DNA of 64,000 nucleotides from Rutidosis leptorrhynchoides (GCF_046630445.1 NC_092336.1:502711001-502775000); one strand, 5' to 3'; positions 13,021 to 24,759 are shown, numbered from the stretch's first letter. Numbers and translations: made by a program. The notes: generated by a model from the letters alone, not told the origin.

Positions 13021-13083
13021 AGCATGACTTACTGTAATATAATTACGTTGGCCAAGTGTAATTATATTATACTAACTCATGCT
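13021..13083 (-). repeat. Large conserved hairpin with palindromic loop in LARD1 core
   Basis: Two 26-base arms (13021-13046 and 13058-13083) pair with three mismatches around an 11-base loop containing the perfect palindrome TTGGCCAA. LARD2 has the same structure at 53969-54031 with the loop palindrome changed to TTGATCAA and one stem pair swapped on both arms. Confidence 0.85.
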
Positions 13084-13249
13084 TCAATTCTCAACACTTC
13101 TCCAAAAGCATTCATAATTTAAGCTCAAATTTTATAGAAGGATAGAAACTAAAACAGTTTCTTTTTTGATGTAACATAGATAGTACGAAGAGATATGTAA
13201 TTTCGGATGAGAATATTTATGGAAATATCTTTAGAAATATTGAAGATAT

Positions 13250-13560
13250 TTATGATGATATTTTGGAATTTCTAAGTTCAAAAGTTGATGAAGAAAAATT
13301 TTTCGTAAGATTTTAACATGACTTAGGAGCAAGATTTTCTCTAAAGATTTCATCGAATCCAGAATTACCTGGATTCTTTGAATATATGGTTTGATCCTTG
13401 TATTTGTCCTTGGTCTCTTTCATGGTTAGCTCAATTCGTTTTTCAGTATCAAATTTTCTATTGAGCATTTCCAACACTCAATTCTTTATCATCAAACTTT
13501 TGGCCATTTTGACTATCCATAATTTTGCTGTTTCCTCTGGATTTAATGCTACCATATCTG
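13250..13560 (-). pseudogene. Coding-like stretch shared by LARD1 and LARD2 (broken)
   Basis: Conceptual reading on the minus strand gives a short basic stretch with TEKRIE, TMKE and SKNP motifs. The LARD2 core at about 54240-54500 has corresponding peptides, some from codons differing at third positions. This hints at a former small protein of unknown role, rich in charged residues and possibly helical. I do not recognise the family. It is broken here and could be chance similarity from shared descent alone. Confidence 0.4.
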
Positions 13561-14056
13561 AATCATCGGTTATCAATCCGAGATGATTTCAAGAGAATTG
13601 TGTTTTTTGATGATTAAACGCTGATGGTAATCGTCAAGATACGAATGATTGTTTAGAACGAAATCAAGTGGCAAACTTTTATATCAAAATTATAATAAGG
13701 CTAATCCGAATGAAAGTCGAAGTTGATTTGTTGGAGCTGGGACAAAATTGGCTAATTTTGGAAAGGTATTGTAAAGTTATTTTCGGTAATAACACGCCAA
13801 TGGATCTGGCACAATTTTGGATTCAAAGTATGGCTTTGAAAGATGTAGGAATCTAAAAGTGATGTCTTCTGTTCAATCTTGACTTGGATTTTGATCGGTC
13901 AAAATCCGAATATGAAATTAAATTTGAATGAAAATGGTTATTCTTTGGTGAACGGATACGTATATCTGTGGTTGTTAGTAGGATAGTAAATGATTGTTGA
14001 ATCGGATTTGAAGAATGTACAGTGTAACTTATTAATGTGAAATCCAAATATTCCTC

Positions 14057-14076
14057 GGGTATTACCTACCCGTTAA
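14057..14076 (-). other. Internal polypurine-like motif in LARD1 core
   Basis: In minus sense it reads TTAACGGGTAGGTAATACCC, sharing TTAACGGGTAGGTA with the tract at the LTR border (12381-12396). Element D has the identical motif at 32802-32821, between its pre-gag frame and gag. Confidence 0.6.
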
Positions 14077-14243
14077 AATATTTTCACCATTAACATTTTG
14101 TACAAAAGAACTTTTAATTACAGTCTTTATGAAAATATATATACATATATATTTTCTTCAGATTTAATCATGGATTTAACGAGTTAATATGATATTAAAC
14201 TCATATGATTTTTGGTTTGAGCTAGAATAAGTAATCTCTAAAA

Positions 14244-14383
14244 CTATTAGGAACCACATATTCTTCTCAGAATATTTCTTCAATGAAGTTATGGATCAAT
14301 ACTTCATCGTTAACTGTTAGGAACCACATATTCTTCGCGGAATATTTCTTCAATGAAGTTATGGATCAATACTTCATCGTTCA
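14244..14383. repeat. Two tandem 70-bp repeats
   Basis: The stretch beginning TTAGGAACCACATATTC occurs twice head to tail (about 14246 and 14316), with only a few differences. It lies downstream, in minus sense, of the broken reading region of LARD1. Confidence 0.85.
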
Positions 14384-14389
14384 TTGTTG

Positions 14390-14940
14390 TTGGTACTCCC
14401 TGATATCTATGGTGCGTATGATGTTGATGTTCGAGGTATAGATTGTGATGTCGAGACGTGTGATGCGGATGTTGTTGTTGGTGGTAATGGTACTGTTAAT
14501 GCTGGTGACGTTGCTGAAGCTGGTACGTTTTGCACCATATTTTCCAAAGCTACAACTTGGGCGCGAAGCTCGTTGGCTTCTGCTATTACTCCGGGATGAT
14601 TGTCGGTCGGAACGAGCGGATGAATAAGATCTAGAATTTGAGATAGTATATAATCATGAAAAGATACTCTGAAAATGAGAGAGAAAATGGTATTTTGAAC
14701 AGGTTCACCGGTAAGTGCTTCAGGTTCTTTGCCAAGAGGGTTATAAGGTGGGTGGAAGGGATCGTCTTCTTCTTGTCTCCAATGATTTAGTAGGCTACGA
14801 ACCCATCAGATGAATTGGGGATGGCTAATTGGTTGATTCATTCTGGTGACACTGCTTTCGGAGCTTAAGTGAAACTCCTTATCAGAATCCGAGGGACTTG
14901 AACTAATGGCGAGTTCCATCTTGTATGGTTAGATAAAGAG
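14390..14940 (-). pseudogene. Broken pre-gag-type reading region of LARD1
   Basis: In minus sense, about 300 bases after the primer site, coding-like sequence begins at an ATG near 14917 and ends near 14390. It is proline- and acid-rich, then shows a heptad-like segment (ANELRAQVVALENMV) followed by a Ser/Thr/Pro tail. Element C has a comparable coiled-coil end (ELMREVEILHARVTELEDQ) in the frame before its gag, and the location relative to the primer site is the same. The function is unknown and the region is broken. The link to the C and D pre-gag frames is inference from position and the coiled-coil end. Confidence 0.45.
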
Positions 14941-15199
14941 TTTTCGATATGAAATGATTTTCGGATATCGGATGATATTCTAATTACATAGAATACCTAA
15001 TATAGTACAGAAGATCCCGTAGATTACAGAGGGAATTAAGGAAACGTGTCAGACAAGGTCTAACGTGATGGAATATAAATTCGTCTGTACAGCACCTATG
15101 CAATAATTGCAATAAGACGTGTCGAGACTGAAAATGATAGGTAGATATTTTTCGACAAGGAATGATATGCAAAGTTTCTAACATGCAGACCAAGTTCAA

Positions 15200-15260
15200 G
15201 TCCAGACTTATTAATATACCCTTACAACTACTAGGTCAAAGTCCAGACTCATTAATGCAC
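15200..15260 (-). other. Leader motif pair downstream of LARD1 primer site
   Basis: In minus sense GTGCATTAATGAGTCTGGAC (15241-15260) and a second, diverged copy (15200-15219) follow the primer site. C (21777-21794, plus) and D (33892-33910, minus) carry GTATTAGTGAGTCTGGAC-like copies in the same leader position. It may be an RNA packaging or dimer signal (inference). Confidence 0.65.
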
Positions 15261-15315
15261 CCTAATAACTATATGCTTAGACACACTAATGCAAGACCTG
15301 GTTCGCTAAGACCAC

Positions 15316-15328
15316 CGCTCTGATAGCA
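15316..15328 (-). other. Primer-binding site of LARD1 (degenerate tRNA-Met)
   Basis: In minus sense it reads TGCTATCAGAGCG, one base from the canonical TGGTATCAGAGC, two bases inside the 5' LTR. Position and sequence confirm the element orientation. Confidence 0.8.
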
Positions 15329-16735
15329 CATGTAGTGACCCGTCCTAATCCATCTGGACGAAGTCTTCAACAGTTGGTCCCATTGCGAGGTTCTAACCTC
15401 TATATGCCATGAACGACTCCATGTAATATGAGCAAATGCACAGCGAAAGATTTCTTTCATACCTGAGAATAAACATGCTTTAAAGTGTCAACCAAAAGGT
15501 TGGTGAGTTTATAAGTTTATCATAAAACAATAAAATTCATCATTTTGATAGAGCACAAGATTTAAATGCTGCATGGTACAAATGGGCCCGAATCCTATAC
15601 CCACTTGTAATGTACATGCGATATCTTTTAAATACAGTTCACCTTTCTCGTGTACGAAATCCTTTTTCATAAATCTTAGTAACCGTACACATATCTCGTG
15701 CACAAAAATAACATACACAGTGTGTATAAAATCATTCTCTCGATACATAACATTCACTTTTTATTGCTTTCATAGCTTGGCTTGGTAACCGACCTTAACA
15801 TATAATGCGCATAATAATATCCCCAAAACAGAACATCTTATCTGTATAATAATCATATAAACTTCGAAGTACTAAACACCACGCCCACTAGCCCTTTCGT
15901 CTAGTGAACATTCTGGGTGGGGGTGTTAAACCCAGTAGCTACCTTTAGGATTTGCATCAATTAGGCGTGCACTAATTCTCAAAATTAGTGATGTTCCCTA
16001 ATTCTTAGGTTACCAAGCAATAATAATTAGGGGAAAAATATTCATATCAATTGTGGAAATTATCACGTCCACATAATTCAATTATGGCAATTATCACATC
16101 CACATAATTCATTCGAGGAATATTTTGCTTGTGTCTATCTCGTCAAACATTTATAAGAGCATTTCATGTATTCGCAGTTCAAAATGTATTTCAAAAGCAT
16201 TTAATAAAACAGTTGTAAAAGTAGTGCATGTATTCTCAGTCCCAAAAATCTAAAGAGTAAAAGGGAATCAAATGAACTCATGCATATAAATATTGTAAAA
16301 CAGTTAATAAAGCATTTGAATGTATTCTCAGCCCAAAAATGTGATGAGTAAAAAGGGAGCAAATGAACTCATGATACGATAATTTGTAGTAAAAATATTC
16401 ATACGACTGAACTGAACAATGCAGGGTTGGCCTCGAATTCACGAACCTATATCATTTGTATATATATTAACACATATAATCGAAATCGAACGAATTTATA
16501 TATTATTACCGATATACTTGTTATTTAAAAGATGTATGTATTCCATTAATAACTTACATATATTTATTTTATATATCTTACTTATTATAAAAATAATGAT
16601 AGAGTTAGGTTATATGTATTAGATATATTTTTATGTAACTAATTTTTATTTGGTTAAATTAATACAAATAAATACAAAGTCGTAATATCTTTATAATAAT
16701 AATATCAGTAGTTATAATAATAATAATAATACCCA

Positions 16736-16740
16736 TTTAA

Positions 16741-16819
<79 letters not shown>

Positions 16820-16988
16820 GTAATTAAAAAGTTGTAATTTCTTTATAATGATAATAATAATGTTATTAATAATAATAATACTTATAATAATAATACTAAT
16901 AATCTTATTTCTAATATTGGTAATAATACTAATTACTTAATAACGATCAATAATAAATAATAATAATATTAATATTAATAACAATAAC

Positions 16989-17083
<95 letters not shown>
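16736..17083. repeat. (TAA)n microsatellite clusters
   Basis: Nearly pure TAA runs at 16739-16820 and 16992-17083 are separated by degenerate TAA-rich sequence. They lie within the LARD1 5' LTR and match the window's opening repeat. Confidence 0.93.
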
Positions 17084-18338
17084 GAGTATTAGTAATAACT
17101 ACCTCAAAGAAGTATCCCTAAAAAAATGCCCAAGTCCGGGTTTGAACCCGCGACGTCCCGCTAACCCGAAAACAATCCTAACCCTTACGCCATTTGTGTT
17201 CTTCTGAAATGATTACCATCTTAATTCCTTTAACCCTTTTCTGTCACTTCTTCTTCTTCCTAAAATTAACCGAATTCACCATAATCATAACATCAACATG
17301 ATCATCCTATGATCATCATATTATCATCATCATCTAAAATCTCGTTATTTTACCACCACGATCATCATCTATTACCATATCCTAATTCTAATTATACATA
17401 AATACGTAAGGGTCGGAATTAGTCCATCACAAGACCAAACTTCAATTAGCCCAACAACTATTGGGCCAAAATTCATGCTGCAAGTTTACGGCCCAAGTAG
17501 CAAGATCAAATTGGGTTACGGTTTGATAGTATAACCGAAACAGGCATTGTAACACCATCATCATCATTTATCATCTTATATCATGACATCATTATCATCA
17601 TCGACATACTCATCATCATATCTAATCAACATTACACGATCAGTTTTCATTACTTCGTTGCCTACCTTAACCATCATCATAATTATCAATATAAATGATA
17701 GACTTGCAACTTCATGGCCCAACTTATATCACAAGCCCAAGTATTAATTGTATTTAACAAAGCCAGATAGCCATTCAAACAAAAGTTGGCCCAATTAAAT
17801 AACACTACATTATCACAATCCAAGTTGTTGAATTCTTAGCCCAACAATCAAATAACGGTCCAATAAATAAAATTAAAAGGTATACGGCCAAGAAAAATAT
17901 GGTGATCATTGTTTCCTGTCTTTGTTTTGATCTAACCCGACAACCTTTATCATTTACCTCTACTTTATCATTAGTTTAATAATTCATCATCTTTTATGAT
18001 CATAACCCTCGATATCTTTATCAACACAAAAGCAGCTGCAACAAGAGTTGTAGTTTACGCATAAACAGAAACTAAAACATTCTGCAACAGTAACATCGCA
18101 ATAACAATAGCTGCAGTTTGTTTGAGTCGGTTCGAAAGTAAAGAAAAAATTGGGTTTGAGTTGTGTGGTTTAACAGGAACATAAAAAGAGTGATGCTTTG
18201 CGATGGTTAACACTGAAACAGAAATAACTATATAGCAGCGTTAGTACGAAGGTGTGGTTATTAATGGTGATCTTGCGATGGTCGTAAAAATAAACAGAAA
18301 CATCACAAGCTGAACAGAAAATACCCTCGATCCAAATT

Positions 18339-18340
<2 letters not shown>

Positions 18341-18375
<35 letters not shown>
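18341..18375. repeat. (AG)n microsatellite
   Basis: An AG run matching the longer AG run at about 10727-10774 in the other LTR. Confidence 0.93.
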
Positions 18376-18379
<4 letters not shown>

Positions 18380-19582
18380 TGTGTGGCGATTGTGGTTGTA
18401 GGTGTACGTGGAGATGGTGTTCATGGTGATTGAGGTGACAAGGTGGCAATAAGGGGTTCACTAGAAATCGAGTGATGAGAATGGTGGGTTGTCTTGGGGA
18501 GTATCGACTAACAAGGAAACAATAATTGTAGGTGATAGTTCTCGTGGGTTTTGGTTAGAAGAGTGAAGTAGTGGAGATGGTTTTATGACAGAAACATGAA
18601 ACAGATAGCATAGTTGCAGTAGTAAACAGAAAACTGGAGAAAAGAAAGAAAGAAAGAAAGAAGGAAAGGTGGATCTTGGTTCCACAAAACCGATAGTGGT
18701 GATTGATGAATGGTGATTAATGGTGGTTCACGACGGTGGTGGTTTCACGAAAACAGTAGCAGCAAAAATGGTGTTCGGTTGTGGTTTAGTTCGAATCCAA
18801 AAATAAACACAGCAACAATGGTTCAAATGGGTTATGTGTTGTGACCATTTTTATGGTAGTTTAAAGCTTGGTTCGAATAGTTAGTAGTAGTAGGAACGAA
18901 AACAGAAGGTAGCGTTTGTGTTTGATGGTAAATCATGATGAAGATGGTGGCATTTAAAGGGTTTCAATGGTGAAGGTTGAAGGTTCATGATGGTGTTGTG
19001 GTGATCGGTGGTGATGGAAGTCGAGGGTGGTGTTTTTAAATAATAGTGATGATATGGGTTGTGAGTTGTGTAGGTTATTGTTATATCATGTATGTGTGTA
19101 TATATCTTAACAAGAAATAGAAGAAGGTAGTGTGTTAGTAGGTTCCTCAAATTTAGATGCGTACAAATATAGATATATAAATATAATTAAGATATGAAAG
19201 TGAGGATGGTGACTTAAAACAGAAAAAGAAGATAGGAGACAAGGAAATGATGTGTGGGTTTTGTTTTTAAATGGTGACGATTGATGATCAAAATAATTGT
19301 GTACATATGTTTACAAGTAAGGAAAGGAGGTGGGTCTGATTGAATATTAAACAGGAAGAAGAGACAATATCACATAAATGGGTGTGGGGTATTTGGGTAT
19401 TAATCAACAAAGAAAATAAAACGCATATGTCCAATTCAAAAAGTGAGTTTGAGAGTCGTGCATGTATCTATATATCATTAAGTCTATATATAGAGAATAA
19501 TGAGATAGTTAGATAGTGATATATAAAGAAAGGTGGGATGGTTAGATAGTGGTAGTGGTGATTTTCAATTTCTGAGTGCATC

Positions 19583-19709
<127 letters not shown>

Positions 19710-20000
19710 TTTCAATAATAATATCATATTTTATTTTTATTTTACATAGTTAATTAAAGCAATGTAATATTTTAAATTATACTTCAAATATATACATATC
19801 TATACATATAAAATATATATGTATCTATATACAAATAGTTGTTCGTGAATCGTAGAGAACAGTCAAAGGTCAATTGAATATATTAAAACAGTTCAAAAAT
19901 TTTGAGACTCAACCAATCAGACTTTGCTTATTGTGTCAAAAATATTAAATCGTATAGAGAGTTTGGTTTAAAATTAGTCAAAAATTTCCGGGTCATTACA

Positions 20001-21740
20001 AAGAACATGGAAGTGTAACTCTTTAGTTATAACTTCATACACTTGTGTTAGATTTAACTTAATAACTTTAGATCTAGACCTTTGGGTCTTGGATCTTCAA
20101 GATCTAACTAAAAACTATGTTCTACATCTTAAGATCTTGATTAGTTAGGTTTACTTTCAAGTTTGTAGTTCAATATTACTTTTATATTTCATGTATGTGT
20201 TAAATCTAAGACTTTGATGTAACTTTGGTTCATCAAAACACTTGCAACACTTAATTGAGTTGTGCTACTTATCTTAGACTTACACTTGGGTTATGATGGT
20301 CAAAACTTGGTAAAGATGATGCAAACACATCAATGAGTTGTACACTTGAAGCTATATGCATCAAGGATGAGAACCGTGATAAGCATCGAGTACCAAGAAA
20401 CCCCAGAACCTACTGTTTCCTGTTACTGGGTCTCATCAGTACGACCTGGGCTACTGTAAAGATGATTTTCAGTTAGTTCTGTTCGAGTATATAACTTTTC
20501 ATTTAGGACTCGTCTTAATCCGAGTTACGGTTTAGGATTTATGGCCCTCCGATCGTCACTATGTCCTTTTAACGTTGTGCTGAAAATTCTTACCTACTCG
20601 CACTTAGACCGTCGCCACGGTCAAACGAAGACGAGTTTACTTCTGGAATTCTTACCACAACTAAAGGACTCATATATGGAGCCATGGCCACTGGTCTCAC
20701 CTTATTTCAGTAGGTATAGAGGCCGTGGTGACTGAGCGAATCAGCCTTTGTTTTAACCTCTCTGCATGAACGAAACTTACTTTACACCTTTTGTTTGATG
20801 ATGAATGATGATGACCTTTAAGACCTTATTTACATACATTTAAACCTATTGGGACGATTTACTGACCTAGTACTATTTGACTTAGGTTGAGGACTTTCCG
20901 GACCTACGTACTTGCTTACTTCCCAACTCGACTTTACCACTACTTTACCACTGTGAGTTATAGCCTCCCCTTTTACTTTAACTATTTTGGGAACTGAGAA
21001 TACATGCGCATTTTATGTTTTACATACTAGGCACGAGTACTTAAACTTATATATGTGTGGGTTATACAACGGCATAAACATTCCCTTTAGCTTGGTAACG
21101 TTTAGTCATTGGTTTTTGAACCGGTGAACGCGAATCTTAGATATGGATCCATAGGGTTTGACATCCCCACTCGGGCTAGTCGCGCTAGCATTTAATGAGT
21201 GTTTAATACTTCGTAAACATACGCACTTGTCAAGTGTACTTTCAGGGGGTATAAACGTTAAGTTAGTTACCAAGTGCCCACGGTTAAACATATACTTTAT
21301 CATACTGTTTTGAAACGCTCTTTGTAGCACTGAAATCTCGTGGCTTACCTTACATACTGATATACTTAAACTATAGCTCACCAACCTTTGTGTTGACGTT
21401 TTTAAGCATGTTTTTCTCAGGTACTTAAGGTTGCTTCCGCTGTGTACTAGTCTTGCTGTAGACACTCGCTGCTCTAGAGTTATCATCACATGAACTGTTT
21501 ATCTTGTATTCAAACTTATTTACTTTTGAAACTATGATTTGTAATGACCTAAGGGTCACGTACTATTATCTTTGCTTCCGTTCATAGAAGCATACTTTGG
21601 TTGTAAAACACTTGACGTTCGTTATGAAGTCACCTTTTATCATGAATGCAAACGTATTTTGAAATAGCATATAGTGTTTGACCTTGTAATGATCCTGTTG
21701 TTGATGAATCGTACACGATGGTTTTGTACGGGGCATCACA
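20001..21740 (+). mobile_element. Element C 5' LTR, visible 3' portion
   Basis: Aligns with 39115-40854 of the 3' LTR with a few dozen substitutions. It ends GGGGCATCACA, followed by the primer site. It contains a two-hairpin block (21142-21190) and an AG-acceptor-like box (21370-21440). The first 1.1 kb of the LTR lies beyond the LARD1 insertion, outside the window. Confidence 0.92.
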
Positions 21741-21742
21741 TT

Positions 21743-21754
21743 TGGTATCAGAGC
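21743..21754 (+). other. Primer-binding site of element C (initiator tRNA-Met)
   Basis: TGGTATCAGAGC two bases after the 5' LTR, in plus sense. It is followed at 21777-21794 by the leader motif GCATTAGTGAGTCTGGAC. Confidence 0.95.
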
Positions 21755-22050
21755 ATTGGTTATAGGGAATTAGGTTGCATTAGTGAGTCTGGACCGACCC
21801 GAGTAGGATTCACTAATAGGACTAATCTACAACTTGCTAGTTTACTTGTTTTCGCTGAACTTACTGCATGTTGCTGATTACTTTTATCGCTATATGCCGT
21901 ATGCTACTACATGATTTCACTACCGCATGATATTACTTGCTTTCGATTGCATGCTACTTCTGTACGATTTACTGTTATTGCCATGCTATTTACCGTTATA
22001 CATGATTTAGACTGTTGGCCTAATACGTGCTTGCTTTATGACTTACTGAC

Positions 22051-22950
22051 ATGGAAAATTTATTTTTCCTTGTTCAGATGTCGGATATTCCACCTGCTAT
22101 CGTTTTGGGCAGTTCAGACACTTCAGCCACTTCACGTGCCACTGTTGCCGATCCACCGATCCCGTTGGCGACATCCTCCAGTGACCCCAGCGCTTCATCT
22201 TTCGGAGCTAGCAGCCATGTACCTGCCCCAGTGGTTACTACTGACGGAGCCCAGGACCCCCAGGAGATTCCAGCTCCATCTGCCCCAGGACCCTCGGGGT
22301 CACAGCCTCGCTCCGGTGATGTTGTGATTCCCGCGGAATTTGGGGAGTGTCCATTCCGTAACCAGTATCGCCATTGGTGCCGACGCGCCCCTGATGGATG
22401 TCTCGTGCCTATTCCACCCTTCAGATACCGACAGATGATGGCCGCCCGAGGAGAGCCAGTACAGCCACCCGTGCAGCCACCTCCACATGATTCAGATGAC
22501 CCGTCATCCGACGACTCATCCACAGACGACTCCAGTGATGATGACTTCGACGAGGAGGACCCTGATGATGCACCTGTATAGCCACCCTCCACCCCGCCGA
22601 AGAAGCGGTACCGTTTCAACAACACCATTATTCCGGGGATCAACGGAGGTCGAGCATTCACTGATGCTTTTGGTCAGCGTCGTAGGGTTACCTCCCGTAA
22701 GCGGCTTGTGCCGTATCCTGCTGATCCTTTCATTCGTAAGCCTTACCGCCTCGCAGCCTCTACTTCTGGAGCCGGACCGTCAGCACCACCAGCTCTACCA
22801 GCACCACCCGTACAGACTGCACTGCCTGCCCCACCCACTCCCTCTGTCGAGGAACTGATGAGGGAGGTGGAGATCCTCCATGCTCGGGTAACTGAGCTCG
22901 AGGACCAGATGTCCCACGTATTGGACATCCTACACCCACCTTCACCGTAG
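22051..22950 (+). pseudogene. Element C pre-gag reading region (broken)
   Basis: A coding region of about 290 codons lies between leader and gag, with a likely start at 22078 (MSDIPPAIV). It is rich in Ser, Pro and Ala, then has a block with RHWCRRAPDGCLVPIPPFRY, an acidic Ser/Asp run, a second related block starting TIIPGINGGRAF, and a C-terminal leucine-heptad stretch (ELMREVEILHARVTELEDQ). Element D has a shorter intact counterpart at 33100-33786 with IPGVN and GHWSRYTADERVVPITPGRF. This frame is not part of standard gag. Its function is unknown; a nucleic-acid-associated or particle-accessory role is speculation. This copy is broken. The stretch 22951-23245 between it and gag shows no other feature. 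Confidence 0.7.
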
Positions 22951-23245
22951 GACTTTTGTAGTAGATTTCTTTATGTAATCTAGTTGTAGTTTTATGTATT
23001 ACTTATGTATTGTACGAAATTATGCGGATGTATGCAACTTATTATTATTAATGAATGGAACTTTGCGTTATTTAATTCTTGCACGATGTTCTATTTTCGT
23101 TACTATATGATTCTGTGGTATTTGTACCTAGATGCGTTACTTAATAAACATGTGATGTGTTGATTCCGTGTTGGTTACATATACTGTATTATTACTATTT
23201 GCATACTGGATTTTGACTTGAGTCAAAATTTTTGTTTAGAACGCC

Positions 23246-24739
23246 ATGGCCAATGGACGATCAACATCAACCCCTACCGCAGCCCAAATCGAGGAGATGA
23301 TTGCCGAAAGGGTAGCCGCAGCCATTGCGGAAATGCAACCCCAAAATCCACCGTCACCGCCACCGGTTATTCAACCCATTCGTAATGGGTGTACGTACAA
23401 AGAGTTCCAAAGCTGCAAACCTCATAACTTCAGTGGAACAGAGGGACCGGTTGGTCTCACTAGATGGTTCGAGAAATTAGAATCTGTGTTTCGAGTTAGT
23501 AACTGCTCGGAAGCGAATAAAACCAAGTTTGCTTCATGCACGCTGTCTGATGGTGCACTAATGTGGTGGAACACGTTGGCTCAAGCAAAAGGTATTGATG
23601 AGGCATTTGCTACTCCATGGGAGGAGTTCAAGGGGGCCCTGATTGAGGAATATTACCCTAGGACCGAGATCCAGAAGATGGAGATTGAATTTATGCAGTT
23701 AAAGGCTGTTGGGAACGACCTTGATAGTTACAACCGGAGGTTTTTGGAATTAGCCCTGATGTGTCTGACAATGGTTACACCGGAGTTCAAACGAATGGAA
23801 AGGTACTTCTGGGGACTTTCTAAGAGCATTAAGGGAAACTTCACCTCGTCCAAGCCACCAAATGTCCCGGAAGCGATGCGTATGGCGCATACTTTAATGA
23901 ACCAAATCATCATCAATGAACCGGAGAAGTCTAAGTCTGAATCGGGTAGTAGTGAGAAGCGCAAATGGGATAACAACAGGGGAAGGACCTATGATCAAAA
24001 CCCGATGAAACGACATGAGGGTTTCAGAGGAAACAACAACGGTGGAAACCCCAATCCGAACACTAACTCAAACCCGAACTACAAAGGAACCTTACCACAA
24101 TGCAAGCGGTGCTACAAGCACCATACTGGGTATTGTAATGTTGTTTGCGAAAAGTGCCAACGGACTGGGCATATCGAGAAGGACTGCAAGGTCACCACTT
24201 TGAATGGGAAGCCGAACACCAATGGGCCTAAAAAGTGCTACGAATGCGGAAAAACGGGTCATTTCATAAATGCGTGCCCAAACAAAAGAAAAGACGGCGG
24301 ACCACCCCGTGGTAGAGCTTTCAACGTTAATGCAAGGGATGCACGCGAGAATCCCGACTTGGTGACAGGTATATTCACTATCAACAATCTTTTAGCTTCT
24401 GTCCTATTTGATACTGGTGCCGATAGAAGTTATGTATGTAGACATTTTTGCGATAAGATTAATTGGTCGTTAGTCCCGTTAAAAGAAAGTATGCTTGTCG
24501 AGGTCGCTAATGGAAAACTTGAAAAAGTTGACCACATTAGTCGAGGAGCTATTATCAACATAGCTGGTGCAGATTTTGAAATTGATTTGATACCCATCAA
24601 ATTGGGAAGTTTTGACGTGATCGTCGGTATGGATTGGTTGACCAAGATAAGGGCCGACATTATTTGTGGAGATAAAGCTCTTCGTATACCGCAAGGAGAT
24701 GGTGAGCCACTGATCATTTACAGAGAAAGATGTACGTAG
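23246..24739 (+). mobile_element. Element C gag and protease region
   Basis: Begins MANGRSTSTPTAAQIEEMIA. The conserved gag core includes [19 protein letters not shown] and a WW pair (MWWN), then zinc knuckles (CEKCQRTGHIEKDC and CYECGKTGHFINAC, near 24150-24280) and the aspartic protease site DTGADRSY near 24410. It is closely related to the gag of element D, same motif order and spacing. It supplies capsid/nucleocapsid and maturation functions in intact relatives. Confidence 0.93.
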
Positions 24740-24759
24740 AAGCTGAACCTCATTAGTTG

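Larger units (their letters stand above)
12381..15330 (-). mobile_element. LARD1 internal region without gag-pol
   Basis: In minus sense it runs from the primer site (15316-15328) through leader motifs (15200-15260), a broken reading region (about 14390-14940), a polypurine-like motif (14057-14076), a coding-like stretch (about 13250-13560), a large hairpin (13021-13083) and a terminal tract (12381-12418) resembling the polypurine tract of element D. No capsid or enzyme domain is recognisable. Segments align with the core of LARD2 (52924-55190), including the first 150 bases next to the LTR. It probably depends on proteins from a related autonomous element (inference). Confidence 0.8.

Noticed and set aside
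13021-13083. MITE insertion as source of the LARD hairpin
   Set aside because: No target repeat is evident, and the hairpin sits at the collinear position in both LARDs; a MITE in the common ancestor is not excluded.
21106-21489. Minus-strand frame of 127 residues, nearly repeated at 40220-40600
   Set aside because: Both are antisense within the two LTRs of C. Retention follows from LTR identity, and no protein feature is visible.
22074-22661. Minus-strand Gly/Ser-rich frame of 195 residues
   Set aside because: It is the antisense of the Ser/Asp/Pro-rich pre-gag region of C; its Ser-Gly runs mirror GC-rich codons there.
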